The position numbers were made by a program, and so were the translations under genes. This document shows, in pieces, positions 17,413 to 27,153 of a stretch of DNA of 64,000 nucleotides. The notes beneath the pieces were generated by a model. That model was not told where the DNA came from, ran no database searches, and saw only the letters and a program-made list of their open reading frames with translations. Position 1 is the first letter of the stretch; each line of letters starts with the position of its first letter. The DNA comes from Allomeiothermus silvanus DSM 9946 (GTDB lineage Bacteria; Deinococcota; Deinococci; Deinococcales; Thermaceae): contig NC_014212.1 in the NCBI RefSeq assembly GCF_000092125.1, forward strand, positions 2,376,001 to 2,440,000, read 5' to 3'.

Positions 17413-18670
17413 CGCCCCGGCTACCGTTATGCGCCCGCAGATCAAGGGCCCGCGCGTGGGCCTCGAGCCCCTCTTCCCGCGCCAACTGGGCCCCCAGCGG
17501 AGCTAGCTTGGCTACTGCCTCGGAGGAAAGCCCTACCACCGGGATTATCTTGAGAAAGTCCCGCACCGCCAGCCCCCCTCCAAAGCGGGCCGTGCCCGCG
17601 GTGGGCATCACGTGGCTAGGCCCGGCTATGTAATCCCCCAAGGCCTCGCAGGAGTGCTCGCCGAGGAACACCCCTCCGGCGTTTTGCACCCTCCCCAGCC
17701 AGCGGGTGGGATCCTCCACCGAGAGACAAAGATGCTCGGGAGCATAGAGGTTGGCCAGCTCGAGCGCTTCTTCCAAGCTCCCCACCCGGACCAACCCGCT
17801 CCTCTCGAGGGCCTTGCGGGCTATCTCGGCTCGGGGGAGGGTGGCGAGCTGGCTGTGGAGTTCGGCTTCGACCCGGGCCAGTAGGTCAGGATCGGGTGAG
17901 AGCAACCAAGCCTCGGAATCGGGGCCGTGTTCCGCTTGGGCCAAGAGGTCGGCAGCCAGCAGCCGGGCATCCGCTGAAGCGTCGGCTACGATCAGGGTCT
18001 CCGTAGGGCCGGGCAGGGCCTCGATTCCTACCGCCCCGTAGACTTCTCGCTTAGCCAGAATCACGTAGCGGTTGCCCGGTCCGACGATCTTATCCACCCG
18101 CGGAACCCGCCCGGTGCCATAGGCCAAAGCCGCGATGGCCTGGGCACCGCCCATGGCAAAGAGCCGGTCGGCCCCCGCTACCCAGGCCGCCGCCAGGATG
18201 GCTGGAGGAACCCGAGGGGGGCTCGCCACCACCACCTCGCCCACTCCGGCCACCCGTGCCACCACCGCCGCCATCAGCACCGAGGAGATGAGGGGAGCAC
18301 TCCCACCGGGGACGTACACCCCCACCCGCTCCAGAGGCCGCACCAGCTGACCTAATAAACCCTCAGGGCTAGCCTCCAAGAAGCCGCCGCGGGGTTCATT
18401 GACATAAAACGCCTCGATCCGCTCACGGGAAGTCTCGAGGGCATCCCTAAGTTCACTATTTAGGTCATCATAAGCTTCCCGCCAAGCTCGCTTGGGGATC
18501 TCTTCGGCGGGAAAGCCATCCAATCGCTCACTCCAGCGATCCAAGGCGGCATCCCCCTCGTGTTCGATCTCCTGCAGGATTTGCCGAACCCGTGCGAGTG
18601 CTGCCTCGTCTTCGAGAAAAGGCTTTCTACGAGCAAATCGCTCGCGAACCTGATCGGACAGATGGATCAT
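17402..18670 (-). CDS. hisD: Histidinol dehydrogenase
   Basis: Two-step NAD-dependent oxidation of histidinol to histidine. At 422 residues it is full length. Family signatures are [23 protein letters not shown] and the zinc/active-site residues in [11 protein letters not shown] and [15 protein letters not shown] ribosome-binding site precedes the ATG. No other his genes are in the window, so the histidine pathway is dispersed, as is common in Thermaceae. It is followed directly by the diguanylate cyclase. Confidence 0.96.
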   Translation of the reverse strand: MIHLSDQVRERFARRKPFLEDEAALARVRQILQEIEHEGDAALDRWSERLDGFPAEEIPKRAWREAYDDLNSELRDALETSRERIEAFYVNEPRGGFLEASPEGLLGQLVRPLERVGVYVPGGSAPLISSVLMAAVVARVAGVGEVVVASPPRVPPAILAAAWVAGADRLFAMGGAQAIAALAYGTGRVPRVDKIVGPGNRYVILAKREVYGAVGIEALPGPTETLIVADASADARLLAADLLAQAEHGPDSEAWLLSPDPDLLARVEAELHSQLATLPRAEIARKALERSGLVRVGSLEEALELANLYAPEHLCLSVEDPTRWLGRVQNAGGVFLGEHSCEALGDYIAGPSHVMPTAGTARFGGGLAVRDFLKIIPVVGLSSEAVAKLAPLGAQLAREEGLEAHARALDLRAHNGSRGDER

Positions 18671-18718
18671 GTCATGCTCCTACTCTCAGGTTAAATCGTC
18701 CCAGACAGTCAGTTTGGT

Positions 18719-19384
18719 TTATCGCCGTCTGCGCCTGCGCTGGCGCGACCCTTCCCGGTTCTCCGGCTGGGGTTGGCCCTCTTGGCGCTGCACCTGGAGG
18801 AGCTGAGCTTCAAATACGTGGTCGCCCACTTTTTGCGTCAGCCGTACCGGATAGCCGTCTGCATCGTAATAGAGCAGGGTCAAACCAGGCCGCAACCGGA
18901 ACACTCGGACGGGAGTTGGGCCCCAGGGAAGCTCGAGGGTCTGATCGGCCAATCGCTCTACATAGACCCTCCCCCCTACCATGCCGTAGCGCTGGACCTC
19001 TCCCGGCTCGAGCTCGAGCCGCGCCACCGCCAGGATCAACGAGAGGGGGTCGTGTAGTTCGCTTACGTAGGGGATCGCCAAGTCTTCCTTGCCCTGGCTT
19101 ACCACTACCACACCCTCGTCCCGTAAGAACTCAACCTCCATCACCCGCGCCTCGCGCCCTTCGACCCGCTCGCGGTAGCGGCGGGGGTAGCCAGTGGGGT
19201 CCAGTTCACTCTCCCAGCGCTGGCGGGTGCGGGGTTCGCCAAAGCGGGCCGAGGGTAGCTCAACGGTGGCCTCGAGGATAAGCCGCGCACCCCAGCGCAG
19301 CGGCTCGAGGGTGAGCCGCTGTTCCCCGGCGGCCTGCCCGGCGAAACGCAGGTTGTAGCGCAGTGTCTGGGGAATGACTACCAT
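18719..19384 (-). CDS. DUF3108-like protein with an arginine-rich tail
   Basis: About 221 residues from ATG 19384 (MVVIPQTLRYNLRFAGQAAGEQRLTL); the longer frame to 19615 crosses into the pilin operon and is unlikely. A beta-rich pattern of repeated short strands (YNLRFAGQAAGEQ, LILEATVELPSARFGEP, VRVFRLRPGLTLLYYDADGYPVRLTQ) resembles DUF3108-type beta-barrel-like proteins. No signal peptide is visible. The protein ends in a run of six arginines, which could bind nucleic acid or acidic lipids. It lies 48 bp upstream of hisD on the same strand. Function unknown. Confidence 0.65.
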   Translation of the reverse strand: MVVIPQTLRYNLRFAGQAAGEQRLTLEPLRWGARLILEATVELPSARFGEPRTRQRWESELDPTGYPRRYRERVEGREARVMEVEFLRDEGVVVVSQGKEDLAIPYVSELHDPLSLILAVARLELEPGEVQRYGMVGGRVYVERLADQTLELPWGPTPVRVFRLRPGLTLLYYDADGYPVRLTQKVGDHVFEAQLLQVQRQEGQPQPENREGSRQRRRRRR

Positions 19385-19392
19385 GCGGTCTG

Positions 19393-19398
19393 ATTTTA
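19393..19398 (-). promoter_or_regulatory. Leaderless -10 (TAAAAT) of the DUF3108-like gene
   Basis: TAAAAT lies 8 bases before the ATG at 19384 on the minus strand and supports that start. Confidence 0.4.
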
Positions 19399-19475
19399 CC
19401 CTATCGCAGCCGCCGCTCCCCCCAACCGGGGGTATCGGTGCAGCGGGTACCCAGGTAAGCTCGAAGATAGGGTAA
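19396..19475. promoter_or_regulatory. Inverted repeat between divergent genes
   Basis: Perfect 10-bp arms TTACCCTATC (19396-19405) and GATAGGGTAA (19466-19475) lie 60 bp apart in the gap between the DUF3108-like gene and the pilus operon. Each arm reads as a -10-like TAGGGT toward its own gene, so the pair may be two divergent promoters or a shared operator. Confidence 0.4.
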
Positions 19476-19502
19476 GTGGACACCCAAGGGGGGTTGTTGG
19501 GT

Positions 19503-22500
19503 ATGAGGAGAAACAAGGGTATCGCGCTGGTAGTGGCACTGCTCGCGGGAGCGCTTTTACTTACGGTAGTTCTCGCGGTGGTATCAAACCTCTCCCTTTC
19601 CACACGCCGCCTCACCGGCGATCAAGGGCCTATCCTGCAAGCCAAGTACGCTGCCGAATCCGGTCTGGCCTTTGCCAGCAAGCGAGCCGAAACGGTGTTG
19701 GACCAGACCGGGTTTTTGATTCAATACCTCAAGCTACCCGATGGGGCCAACCTTAACCAGTACGCGGCCAACTTCTGCAACACCACTGCCAGTAGCCCCA
19801 GCTTCACCAATCCCTATACCCAGCCGCCTACGGTTCAGAATGTCACGGTATGCACCGTAGATCCAAACGGCACCGTACCCGCCAGTGACCGTTGGAAAAT
19901 CTTCAGCGACAATATCCCTGACTCGGCTTACACTGCTTGGAACTCCAAATACCCAAGCCGCCCTATCAGCAAAAGCACCTTCTGGACCGACTTGTTCAGC
20001 ACCCATACGCAAGAACAGGTTTTGGGGGAGACGGGTGGAGTGCGCTCGGTCTACCAAGTCCCGCAAGGGGTCCTGGAGCCTCTCCAGGTAACCGCCTACC
20101 GGCAAGGAGGTAGCTGGGTTTTCCGCTTCGAAATCCAGCCCCAAACCGTTCGGTCGGTTGGTTTGCTCCTAGGCAGTGCAAACCAACGTCTAGCCCAACA
20201 GGTCCTCGAGCGCCAGTATGGCAACCGCTTAGCCTTGGTGCTCTTACCTCCCAGCTTCGCCCAGTTCGCCCAGTTCACCGACTTCAACGCCACCGGCGTG
20301 GGCAGCGAGCGGGTGTGGTTCTACGATAGCCACTTGTATGGCGGCCCCGTACACACCAATGACGTGTTGGCCTTTGGTGGCGGAGAACCCTGGTTTGGCG
20401 GACGGGTGAGCAGCGCAGGCTGTGTGAGGTCGAGTCCCACCGCTCCATGCAGCAGCAAAGACCCAAACAAGGTGTATGTAAACCCCAGCGCCCCCACCAA
20501 AACCGACGTTGCCACGGCATTCCCAGCCTATGCCAAGCCCCAATTCGCCAACGATCCCAATAGCCAAACCACCCCCCCCGCTAAAGATGTCAAGTGGGAT
20601 GCTGACTATATTCCCTTACCTACCACAGATGTAGCTCAGAAAACCGCTGCGCAAAGTGGAGGCATCTACATCGACGCGGGCGAGACCGCCTCGACAGCCC
20701 CAGGAGGCCCCTACGGCAACCTCAACCGCCTGAGGCTCTGGGCGGCCAAGGATGCCAATGGCACCCCTTTGGATGCCTCCGACTGGGACGCCGCCAACGA
20801 GCGCTGGAAGATTGATCAAAACCACACCCGTTACCAGTTCATCGAGGCCACTATGGACTACCGGGGCTTCGGGCGCTGCGAGGATCCCATCCAAGGCATC
20901 AGCCTCACCCCCTCCTCGGTGAACGCGCCTACTAGTAGCCCGGCCACGGTGACGGTAAACGTCACCCGCAACCCCAACTGGAGCGGGCCGGTGTTTATAG
21001 ATAACGGTACCGCCATTCCCAGCGGGGCCACCATCAGTGGACTGGGCCAGCCCTACACCGGCAACGGCACCCTAAGCGTTAGCCTGCCTGCGGGCTTCGC
21101 CGGGGGAAGCGTGCAGATAAGGGCCCAGGCCAAGAGCGGCACAGGCACCCCGGCCGTACAGGGGGACACCGGGTACTACACCGCTAATCTGACCCTAAAC
21201 GCCGCCCCACAGCCCTACTACAACCTGAACAATGCAGGGGTAACCGTTTGCAAAGGGATGACGGCCACTGTCAGCATCAGCATTTCGCGGCAAAACGGGC
21301 ATAACCTTCCTGTAACCCTGAGCTTTACCAACCTGCCCAGCGGCATCAGCATCAGCCCGTCCAACCCCACCATCCCCGCAGGCAGCAGCAGTGTGAGCGT
21401 CACCATTAGCGCTAGCGCCAGTGCCAGTGGTGGAACAGTAAACATCAGCGCCCTCGACTCCAACAACACCCCGCCCGGCAATAAAAACCCCAAAAGCCTC
21501 AGCATCACCGTACGTGACAAATTCGCCCCAAGCGCAACCAACGTCAGCATCAACAAGCCCACCAGTGGTACCAACTCCGGCAGCACCACTATCAACCTCA
21601 ACCGCTGCCCTGGCTATAACAACCCCATTGACATCAGCTTCTCCGGGGTGCCGACCGGGGTGACCTTGAGTCCGGCATTGGTCAGCGGCACTACCGCGAG
21701 CAGCATAAGTGTCAGCGTCACCGTCAGCACCCTTGCGACCCCTGGCACCTATACCGTGACCGGAACCGCCACCAGCAACGACGGAACCAGGCAGACTTTC
21801 ACCTTCAACATCACCATCAACGGTCCCAGCTATACTCTGACCGCTAACGACGTCAGCGTGGCTCGGGGGGGAAGCACCAGCTATATCGTGAGCGTCAGCC
21901 ACCAAAACGGCCACAACCTGGGGGGTCTCCTGAGCTTTTCGGGCCTGCCTACCGGGGTGAGCCTTACCCCCGCCACCGCCACCTGGCCCGCTAGCACTTC
22001 CACAGCAAACTTGTCTTTTACCCTGGCGGTCTCCTCTAGCGCCACCCCCGGTAGCTACACCATCACGGTGAATGGTGTAGACACCGCGGGCCTCACCGCG
22101 TCTGATACCTTCAAGCTCAGCATCCCCGCGCCTGATTTCGCCCTCAGCCTCAGCAAGAGCCAGGTAGACCTCATCCGCGGGGGCAGCCCGGTGACCCTCA
22201 ACGTCACCATCACGCCAAGCAATGGTTTTAGCGGTCCGGTAAACCTCAGCTTTAGCGGCCTACCCAGCGGCGTCACGGTGAGCCCATCGAGCGCCAGCGT
22301 CAACACCAGCGGCACCGCCACCTTCAGCCTTTCCGCCAGCAACTCCGCGACCCTCACCTCTGGCGTCACCGTCACCGTCACCGGCACGGGCGGTGGCCTG
22401 ACCCGCACCCAAACCTTCACCCTCACCGTAAGCGGTAGCGGCGGCTTGGGGTGGCATCCGCGCCTTTGGCAGACGGCAGCGTTAGGGCTGGGCTGGCTGA

Positions 22501-23585
22501 CGCCCTTCACCACCTTCGCCCTCCCCTACCCGGCCTTGCCTAACGTGAGTGTCCCACCCCCTACGTGCACTACCGGGAAATTCGTAAACCCCAACTATAG
22601 CTTCACGCAAAGCGCCGGGGCCAAAATCACCTACCGCATCGACAAGGACGGCTACATGAGCGCGCGGCTGGAGATTAGCTTCCCCGACTCGCTCCGAGGC
22701 GGTACGGGCGGCACCATCAGCGCCAACTCGGGCTGGGTACCAGCGGGCCGGTTCAACGGGGTGCTCTACGTGGACAACCAGCAGTCAGGCTCGAGCCTGG
22801 CCATCGAAGAGCTCACAGGCCCCAACCGCATTAGCGGCCTGCGGGATAAGAATGGGAACCCCATTCCCACTACCGACCCCCGCTCGGCCCCTCCGGCTAT
22901 CGCGCGCTTCCAGCAGATCACCGTCGCCGCGCAGAAGACCATCGCCATCAGCGGTGACCTCAAGTACGAGGATCCCCCCTGCACCGGGGCACCCACCAAG
23001 AATGCTGACGGCAGCGTAACCCCGGCGGTGTGTGGTAACCGGGAGGAGATGATCGATCCCAATAACCCGAATTACAAGGCCAACATCCTGGGTATCTACT
23101 CCCAAGACGGGGATATCCGCATCAACGCTGGCGGGACTGACCCCTACGGCAACCCGGTGGTCGGGGCCAACGCGCCCAAGAATACCGAGGTGCATGGGGT
23201 GCTGATGACCTCGAGCGGACGCATCTACTCTAACTTCAACCGCTTCTATAACAGCCCCGATGGCAACCCGGAGTTAGGCGACTTCCGGCTCTTAGGTGGC
23301 ACCATCAGCAAGTTCTACGGCGAGGTGGGGCGCGACACCAACGGCGATGCCAAGCCCGACCAGGGCTTCGGACGGCGGTACACCTATGATATCCGTACGC
23401 AGGACAGCGGAATGACCCCACCTGCCTTCCCGACGTTTGACAAGGGGATTCCTCCCAAGGTCCAACTCTGGGACGAAGCTTTGAACTCGAGCAAGCCCAT
23501 CGCCGAAGGAGGGCTCAACGGACAATACTCCCCCCGTTCGCTCAAACCCGTTACCGGCTTTACCCGCCCGGCCAAGGATCAGTGA
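19503..23585 (+). CDS. Very long ComZ-like pilus protein with Ig-like repeats
   Basis: About 1360 residues from ATG 19503, preceded by a G-rich ribosome-binding site. Residues 1-30 (MRRNKGIALVVALLAGALLLTVVLAVVSN) are a PilX/ComZ-type prepilin helix. Residues 30-460 and 1000-1360 resemble ComZ/DUF4900 surface proteins (VWFYDSHLYGGPVHTNDVL, HGVLMTSSGRIYSNFN). In between, residues about 465-980 hold four or five Ig-like beta-sandwich repeats of about 90-100 residues, each with a variant of LSFSGLPTGVTLSP. It overlaps the next pilin gene (TGATG). In Thermus, ComZ sits near the pilus tip and aids DNA uptake; the repeats would extend it from the surface and suggest adhesion. Confidence 0.82.
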   Translation: MRRNKGIALVVALLAGALLLTVVLAVVSNLSLSTRRLTGDQGPILQAKYAAESGLAFASKRAETVLDQTGFLIQYLKLPDGANLNQYAANFCNTTASSPSFTNPYTQPPTVQNVTVCTVDPNGTVPASDRWKIFSDNIPDSAYTAWNSKYPSRPISKSTFWTDLFSTHTQEQVLGETGGVRSVYQVPQGVLEPLQVTAYRQGGSWVFRFEIQPQTVRSVGLLLGSANQRLAQQVLERQYGNRLALVLLPPSFAQFAQFTDFNATGVGSERVWFYDSHLYGGPVHTNDVLAFGGGEPWFGGRVSSAGCVRSSPTAPCSSKDPNKVYVNPSAPTKTDVATAFPAYAKPQFANDPNSQTTPPAKDVKWDADYIPLPTTDVAQKTAAQSGGIYIDAGETASTAPGGPYGNLNRLRLWAAKDANGTPLDASDWDAANERWKIDQNHTRYQFIEATMDYRGFGRCEDPIQGISLTPSSVNAPTSSPATVTVNVTRNPNWSGPVFIDNGTAIPSGATISGLGQPYTGNGTLSVSLPAGFAGGSVQIRAQAKSGTGTPAVQGDTGYYTANLTLNAAPQPYYNLNNAGVTVCKGMTATVSISISRQNGHNLPVTLSFTNLPSGISISPSNPTIPAGSSSVSVTISASASASGGTVNISALDSNNTPPGNKNPKSLSITVRDKFAPSATNVSINKPTSGTNSGSTTINLNRCPGYNNPIDISFSGVPTGVTLSPALVSGTTASSISVSVTVSTLATPGTYTVTGTATSNDGTRQTFTFNITINGPSYTLTANDVSVARGGSTSYIVSVSHQNGHNLGGLLSFSGLPTGVSLTPATATWPASTSTANLSFTLAVSSSATPGSYTITVNGVDTAGLTASDTFKLSIPAPDFALSLSKSQVDLIRGGSPVTLNVTITPSNGFSGPVNLSFSGLPSGVTVSPSSASVNTSGTATFSLSASNSATLTSGVTVTVTGTGGGLTRTQTFTLTVSGSGGLGWHPRLWQTAALGLGWLTPFTTFALPYPALPNVSVPPPTCTTGKFVNPNYSFTQSAGAKITYRIDKDGYMSARLEISFPDSLRGGTGGTISANSGWVPAGRFNGVLYVDNQQSGSSLAIEELTGPNRISGLRDKNGNPIPTTDPRSAPPAIARFQQITVAAQKTIAISGDLKYEDPPCTGAPTKNADGSVTPAVCGNREEMIDPNNPNYKANILGIYSQDGDIRINAGGTDPYGNPVVGANAPKNTEVHGVLMTSSGRIYSNFNRFYNSPDGNPELGDFRLLGGTISKFYGEVGRDTNGDAKPDQGFGRRYTYDIRTQDSGMTPPAFPTFDKGIPPKVQLWDEALNSSKPIAEGGLNGQYSPRSLKPVTGFTRPAKDQ

Positions 23586-24043
23586 TGCGCGCCAAGGGTT
23601 TCTCCCTCCTCGAGCTCTTAGTGGTTTTGCTCATCCTGGGGCTTCTGGGAGCGCTGGGCTTCATCACCTTGCGGGAAAGCATCAACCGCGGCCAGGTTCG
23701 GGAGGTAGCTACCCGTCTCGCGGCGGATCTGGCCCAGGCCCGTAGCTCAGCCCAGCGCTATGCGCGGCCCTCGCGACTCGAACTGACGCCCGATGGCAAA
23801 GGCTATACCCTCATCCTGCGTCAAGGGGCAGCGGATCAGGTGGTCCAGACCTACACCACACCCCCAGGCATTACCCTAGAGGCCGTGGGCTCCACCCCTA
23901 CCCAAATCACCTACGATGCCCCCCTGGGGGAGGTCACTACCAATAGTGCAGCGGCCTTCGCAGCCGAGGTAAAATCCAACCGGACTACGTACTCTAGGGT
24001 GGTACGCGCCATTGGGGTCACCGGCAAGGTGGTGATGCGATGA
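23585..24043 (+). CDS. Minor prepilin, GspH/FimT-like
   Basis: This 152-residue prepilin has the classic leader MRAKG/FSLLELLVVLLILGLLGALG, with peptidase cleavage after Gly5 and Glu at mature position 5. The C-terminal half is a short beta-rich head. The ATG at 23585 shares a base with the upstream TGA. It is the second gene of a four-gene pilus operon and corresponds in position and type to the pilA1-like minor pilins of Thermus. It probably helps prime pilus assembly or form the tip complex. Confidence 0.88.
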   Translation: MRAKGFSLLELLVVLLILGLLGALGFITLRESINRGQVREVATRLAADLAQARSSAQRYARPSRLELTPDGKGYTLILRQGAADQVVQTYTTPPGITLEAVGSTPTQITYDAPLGEVTTNSAAAFAAEVKSNRTTYSRVVRAIGVTGKVVMR

Positions 24044-24486
24044 GGCAGCAGGGCTTAACCTTGATCGAGGTACTGGTAGCCATCGCTATCTTCGCGGTGA
24101 TCCTGGCGGTGGTGGTGCCCCTTCTGGGCTTCTTTCGCCTGAATAACCAAAGCACCCGTACCCTAAACGCCACCACGCTAGCCCAGAATGTTGTGGAGGA
24201 GGTGCGGGGGTTCTGGCAAGATCCCGACCACTACAACAAAACTTGCTACGAGCCTGCATCACCACTACCCAGCCAGGTGAGCTTGCAAGCATACACGCTG
24301 GATTCAGCAGGAGGCAGCCCTTCCCCACTCACCGTGAACTATAGCTGTGCCAGCGCTACCCCTGACGCCGCTTATATCTCCCTCAAGAGAATGGAGGTAG
24401 TAGTCAAAGACCCCAGCGATGCCACCAAGGTTCTGGCCCGCGTCACAGTGGACGTGCCTAACCCCACTCCCCCACCTATCAACTGA
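24040..24486 (+). CDS. Minor prepilin, PilV/GspI-like
   Basis: A 148-residue prepilin with leader MRQQG/LTLIEVLVAIAIFAVILAVV and two cysteines in the head (TCYEPAS and YSCASA), which may form a disulfide. It overlaps the preceding gene by 4 bases and is followed after 7 bases by the next pilin. It is the third gene of the operon and probably a tip-complex subunit for pilus assembly and DNA uptake. Confidence 0.88.
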   Translation: MRQQGLTLIEVLVAIAIFAVILAVVVPLLGFFRLNNQSTRTLNATTLAQNVVEEVRGFWQDPDHYNKTCYEPASPLPSQVSLQAYTLDSAGGSPSPLTVNYSCASATPDAAYISLKRMEVVVKDPSDATKVLARVTVDVPNPTPPPIN

Positions 24487-24493
24487 GGCCCGT

Positions 24494-25270
24494 ATGCGAA
24501 GTAAAGGCTTTACTTTGTTCGAACTCCTGGTGGCCATGGCGCTAGTGGGCTTGATCTTTACCGCTTTTCTCCAGGTATTTACTGGAACCCTCAGCCAGTC
24601 CACCCTCACCAGTGCCCGCTCCGACCTGCTGAAAGAAGGCCAGATCGCCGTGCAGGTGATGGCTTCAAAGCTACAAGAAGCCTGCTATGTCTACCCTAAC
24701 GGCAAAACCCTACGTATGGCCGATAGCGGCTACAGCACCCAAAACCTGCATGGGGGTTACGACTGGACGGTGGGCAGTGACCCCATTCTGGCGATGCTTC
24801 TTCCGCCCGACCCCAATAGCGCCAATCCGAACTCCTATCGTTTCATCGCCTACTACCCGTTGCTGCGCGGTTTTTACAATAGCAACGCCGGGTCCAGCCT
24901 GCAGCTGGAGAGTGACCCGGCCAACGACAACGTCTGGGTGCTGATGGAATACCGCCGTAACCTTGATCAAAGCCTCAAGCCCAGCAATTTTGCCAGTAGT
25001 CCAGCTTCCTGCGCCGCTCTAGCTGGAGGGCTGACCCGCGCTGACATCCAAGGCGGCACCGCTCGCATATTAGTAGATTATGTAAGCCCCCAAAACGACC
25101 TCTTCAGCACCAACGACAAACCCACCGACCCTAACGATGCCCCTACCGCAGCTACGCTAAACCTGCGGATGCAGCGCAGTGTCCAGGGGAAAAGCCTGAG
25201 TGTAGCTGGCGGAGGGAGTGGTCTTAGTGTACGGGTGTTTCCCCGCAACCTGAGCGTCCTCTCCCCCTAG
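24494..25270 (+). CDS. Minor prepilin, PilW/GspJ-like
   Basis: About 258 residues from ATG 24494; the longer frame from 24419 reads through the previous gene. The leader MRSKG/FTLFELLVAMALVGLIFTAF is followed by a large head domain with two cysteines (EACYV, PASCAAL). The size and position last in the operon fit PilW/GspJ-type minor pilins, which form the tip complex with the PilV and GspH types. The gene stops 12 bp before lepA. Confidence 0.88.
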   Translation: MRSKGFTLFELLVAMALVGLIFTAFLQVFTGTLSQSTLTSARSDLLKEGQIAVQVMASKLQEACYVYPNGKTLRMADSGYSTQNLHGGYDWTVGSDPILAMLLPPDPNSANPNSYRFIAYYPLLRGFYNSNAGSSLQLESDPANDNVWVLMEYRRNLDQSLKPSNFASSPASCAALAGGLTRADIQGGTARILVDYVSPQNDLFSTNDKPTDPNDAPTAATLNLRMQRSVQGKSLSVAGGGSGLSVRVFPRNLSVLSP

Positions 25271-25276
25271 TACAAT
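25271..25276 (+). promoter_or_regulatory. Leaderless -10 of lepA (TACAAT)
   Basis: TACAAT lies 6 bases before the GTG at 25283 and directly after the PilW-like stop codon. An AAAGG in the gap could alternatively be a ribosome-binding site. Confidence 0.4.
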
Positions 25277-25282
25277 CAAAGG

Positions 25283-27097
25283 GTGCAGGAACGCATACGC
25301 AATTTCTCCATCATCGCCCACGTAGACCACGGCAAGTCCACGCTCGCCGATCGCATCCTCCAGATGACCCACGCGGTCAGCGTCCGCGAGATGCGCGAGC
25401 AGTTTTTGGATTCCCTCGAGCTCGAGCGCGAACGCGGCATCACCATCAAAGCTAGCGCGGTGCGGCTTTTCTACCAGGCCAAAGACGGCCAGACCTACAC
25501 CTTCAACCTCATTGATACCCCCGGCCACGTGGACTTCGGCTACGAGGTAAGCCGGGCCCTGGCCGCCGTGGAAGGGGTGCTGCTGGTGGTGGATGCCTCC
25601 CAGGGCGTCGAGGCCCAGACCATCGCCAACTTCTACCTGGCCCTCGAGCACGAGCACACCATCATCCCGGTGGTGAACAAGATCGACCTCCCTTCCGCCC
25701 GGCCCGAGGAAGTAGCCCTCGAGATCGAGGAGGTATTGGGCCTCCCTACTGAGGAGGTGGTGTTCGCCTCTGGTAAGACCGGCCAAGGGGTGGAGGACAT
25801 CCTCGAGGCCATCGTAAGGCGCATCCCGGCCCCCGCGGGCCAACCCACCAACCCGCTCAAGGCGCTCATCTTCGACTCGATCTTCGACGCTTACCAGGGG
25901 GTGATCCCCTACGTGCGGGTCTTCGAGGGGGCAGTTACCCGCGGGGACAAGATCCGCATCTGGTCCACCGGAAAAGAGTTCGAGGTGGACAAGGTAGGAG
26001 TCTTTCGGCCCGGCGCGCTCGAGCCTGTCGCTCGGCTCGGCCCCGGCGAGGTGGGCTGGATCACCGCCAACATCCGCGAGATCGGCGAGGCCCAAGTGGG
26101 CGACACCATCACCCTGGCCGACAACCCCACGGATGGCCCCTACCCCGGTTTCAAACCGGCCAAGCCGGTGGTCTTCGCCGGGATGTACCCGGTGGACACC
26201 CAGGACTACAACCGCCTCCGCGACGCCTTGGAGAAGCTCAAGCTCAACGACGCTGCGCTCTCCTTCGAGCCGGAGACCTCCGAGGCGCTGGGCTTCGGCT
26301 TCCGCTGCGGGTTTTTGGGTCTGCTACACGCCGAGATCGTGCAGGAGAGGCTCGAGCGGGAGTTCAACCTCAACCTGATCTCCACTGCCCCCAGCGTCAT
26401 CTACCGGGTCCTCACCACCGATGGGGAGATGATCGAGGTGCATAACCCCTCTATGCTGCCCGACCCCGCCACCATCGCGGCGCTGGAGGAGCCCTACGTC
26501 CGGCTTACCGTCTACACCCCTGAGGAGTACGTCGGGCCGATCATGCAGCTATTACAAGAAAAACGTGGACGGATGGACCATATGAACTATCTGGGCACCC
26601 GCGAGCGCGCCAAGCGGGTGGAGCTGGTGTACCAAGTGCCCTTCGGGGAGATCCTCTACGACTTCCACGACCGCCTCAAGAGCCTCTCGCGCGGGTATGC
26701 CTCGATGGACTACGAGCAGGCCGGATACCAAGAAGGCGACTTGGTCAAGGTGCAGATTCTGGTCAATGAGGAACCCGTAGACGCGCTGGCTTTCATCGCC
26801 CACCGGGACAAGGCCTACACTATTGGCCGCAGCATCGTGGATAAGCTGGCCGAGGTAATCCCCCGCCAACAGTTCGCAGTGCCCATCCAGGCCGCCATCG
26901 GCGGGAAGATCATCGCCCGGGCCACGGTGAAGGCCCTGCGCAAAGACGTACTCGCCAAGTGCTACGGCGGCGATGTCAGCCGCAAGAAGAAACTGTTGGA
27001 GAAGCAGAAGGAGGGTAAGAAGCGCCTCAAGGCCATCGGTAGCGTAGAGGTGCCGCAGGAGGCCTTTCTGGCGGTGCTCTCGGCGGGGAGGGAGTGA
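25283..27097 (+). CDS. lepA: Elongation factor 4 (LepA)
   Basis: A translational GTPase of 604 residues, the usual length. G-motifs: AHVDHGKST (G1), GITIKA (G2), DTPGHVD (G3), NKID (G4) and a typical SGK (G5). It also has the C-terminal LepA domain ([22 protein letters not shown]) and the basic tail [18 protein letters not shown]. It back-translocates or remodels stalled ribosomes under ionic stress. The start is GTG at 25283 and the 3' end overlaps a possible GTG start of the kinase. Confidence 0.97.
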   Translation: MQERIRNFSIIAHVDHGKSTLADRILQMTHAVSVREMREQFLDSLELERERGITIKASAVRLFYQAKDGQTYTFNLIDTPGHVDFGYEVSRALAAVEGVLLVVDASQGVEAQTIANFYLALEHEHTIIPVVNKIDLPSARPEEVALEIEEVLGLPTEEVVFASGKTGQGVEDILEAIVRRIPAPAGQPTNPLKALIFDSIFDAYQGVIPYVRVFEGAVTRGDKIRIWSTGKEFEVDKVGVFRPGALEPVARLGPGEVGWITANIREIGEAQVGDTITLADNPTDGPYPGFKPAKPVVFAGMYPVDTQDYNRLRDALEKLKLNDAALSFEPETSEALGFGFRCGFLGLLHAEIVQERLEREFNLNLISTAPSVIYRVLTTDGEMIEVHNPSMLPDPATIAALEEPYVRLTVYTPEEYVGPIMQLLQEKRGRMDHMNYLGTRERAKRVELVYQVPFGEILYDFHDRLKSLSRGYASMDYEQAGYQEGDLVKVQILVNEEPVDALAFIAHRDKAYTIGRSIVDKLAEVIPRQQFAVPIQAAIGGKIIARATVKALRKDVLAKCYGGDVSRKKKLLEKQKEGKKRLKAIGSVEVPQEAFLAVLSAGRE

Positions 27098-27126
27098 GCA
27101 CGCTCTTCGCCGTACGCCTTTTCTTT

Positions 27127-27152
27127 CGACGTATGACGTTTGACGCTAAGGC
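27127..27152 (+). repeat. GCGTT-type short repeat cluster
   Basis: GACGTATGACGTTTGACGC-like words resemble repeats at 31014-31050, 60516-60547 and 61523-61613. They fall between lepA and the preferred kinase start. Confidence 0.35.
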
Positions 27153-27153
27153 C

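Noticed and set aside
19385-19615. N-terminal extension of the DUF3108-like protein to 19615
   Set aside because: It would overlap the start of the pilus gene on the other strand, and a -10 sits 8 bases before ATG 19384.
25157-26095. 312-residue open frame on the minus strand
   Set aside because: Antisense to lepA, whose motifs are complete; low-complexity composition without homology signals.
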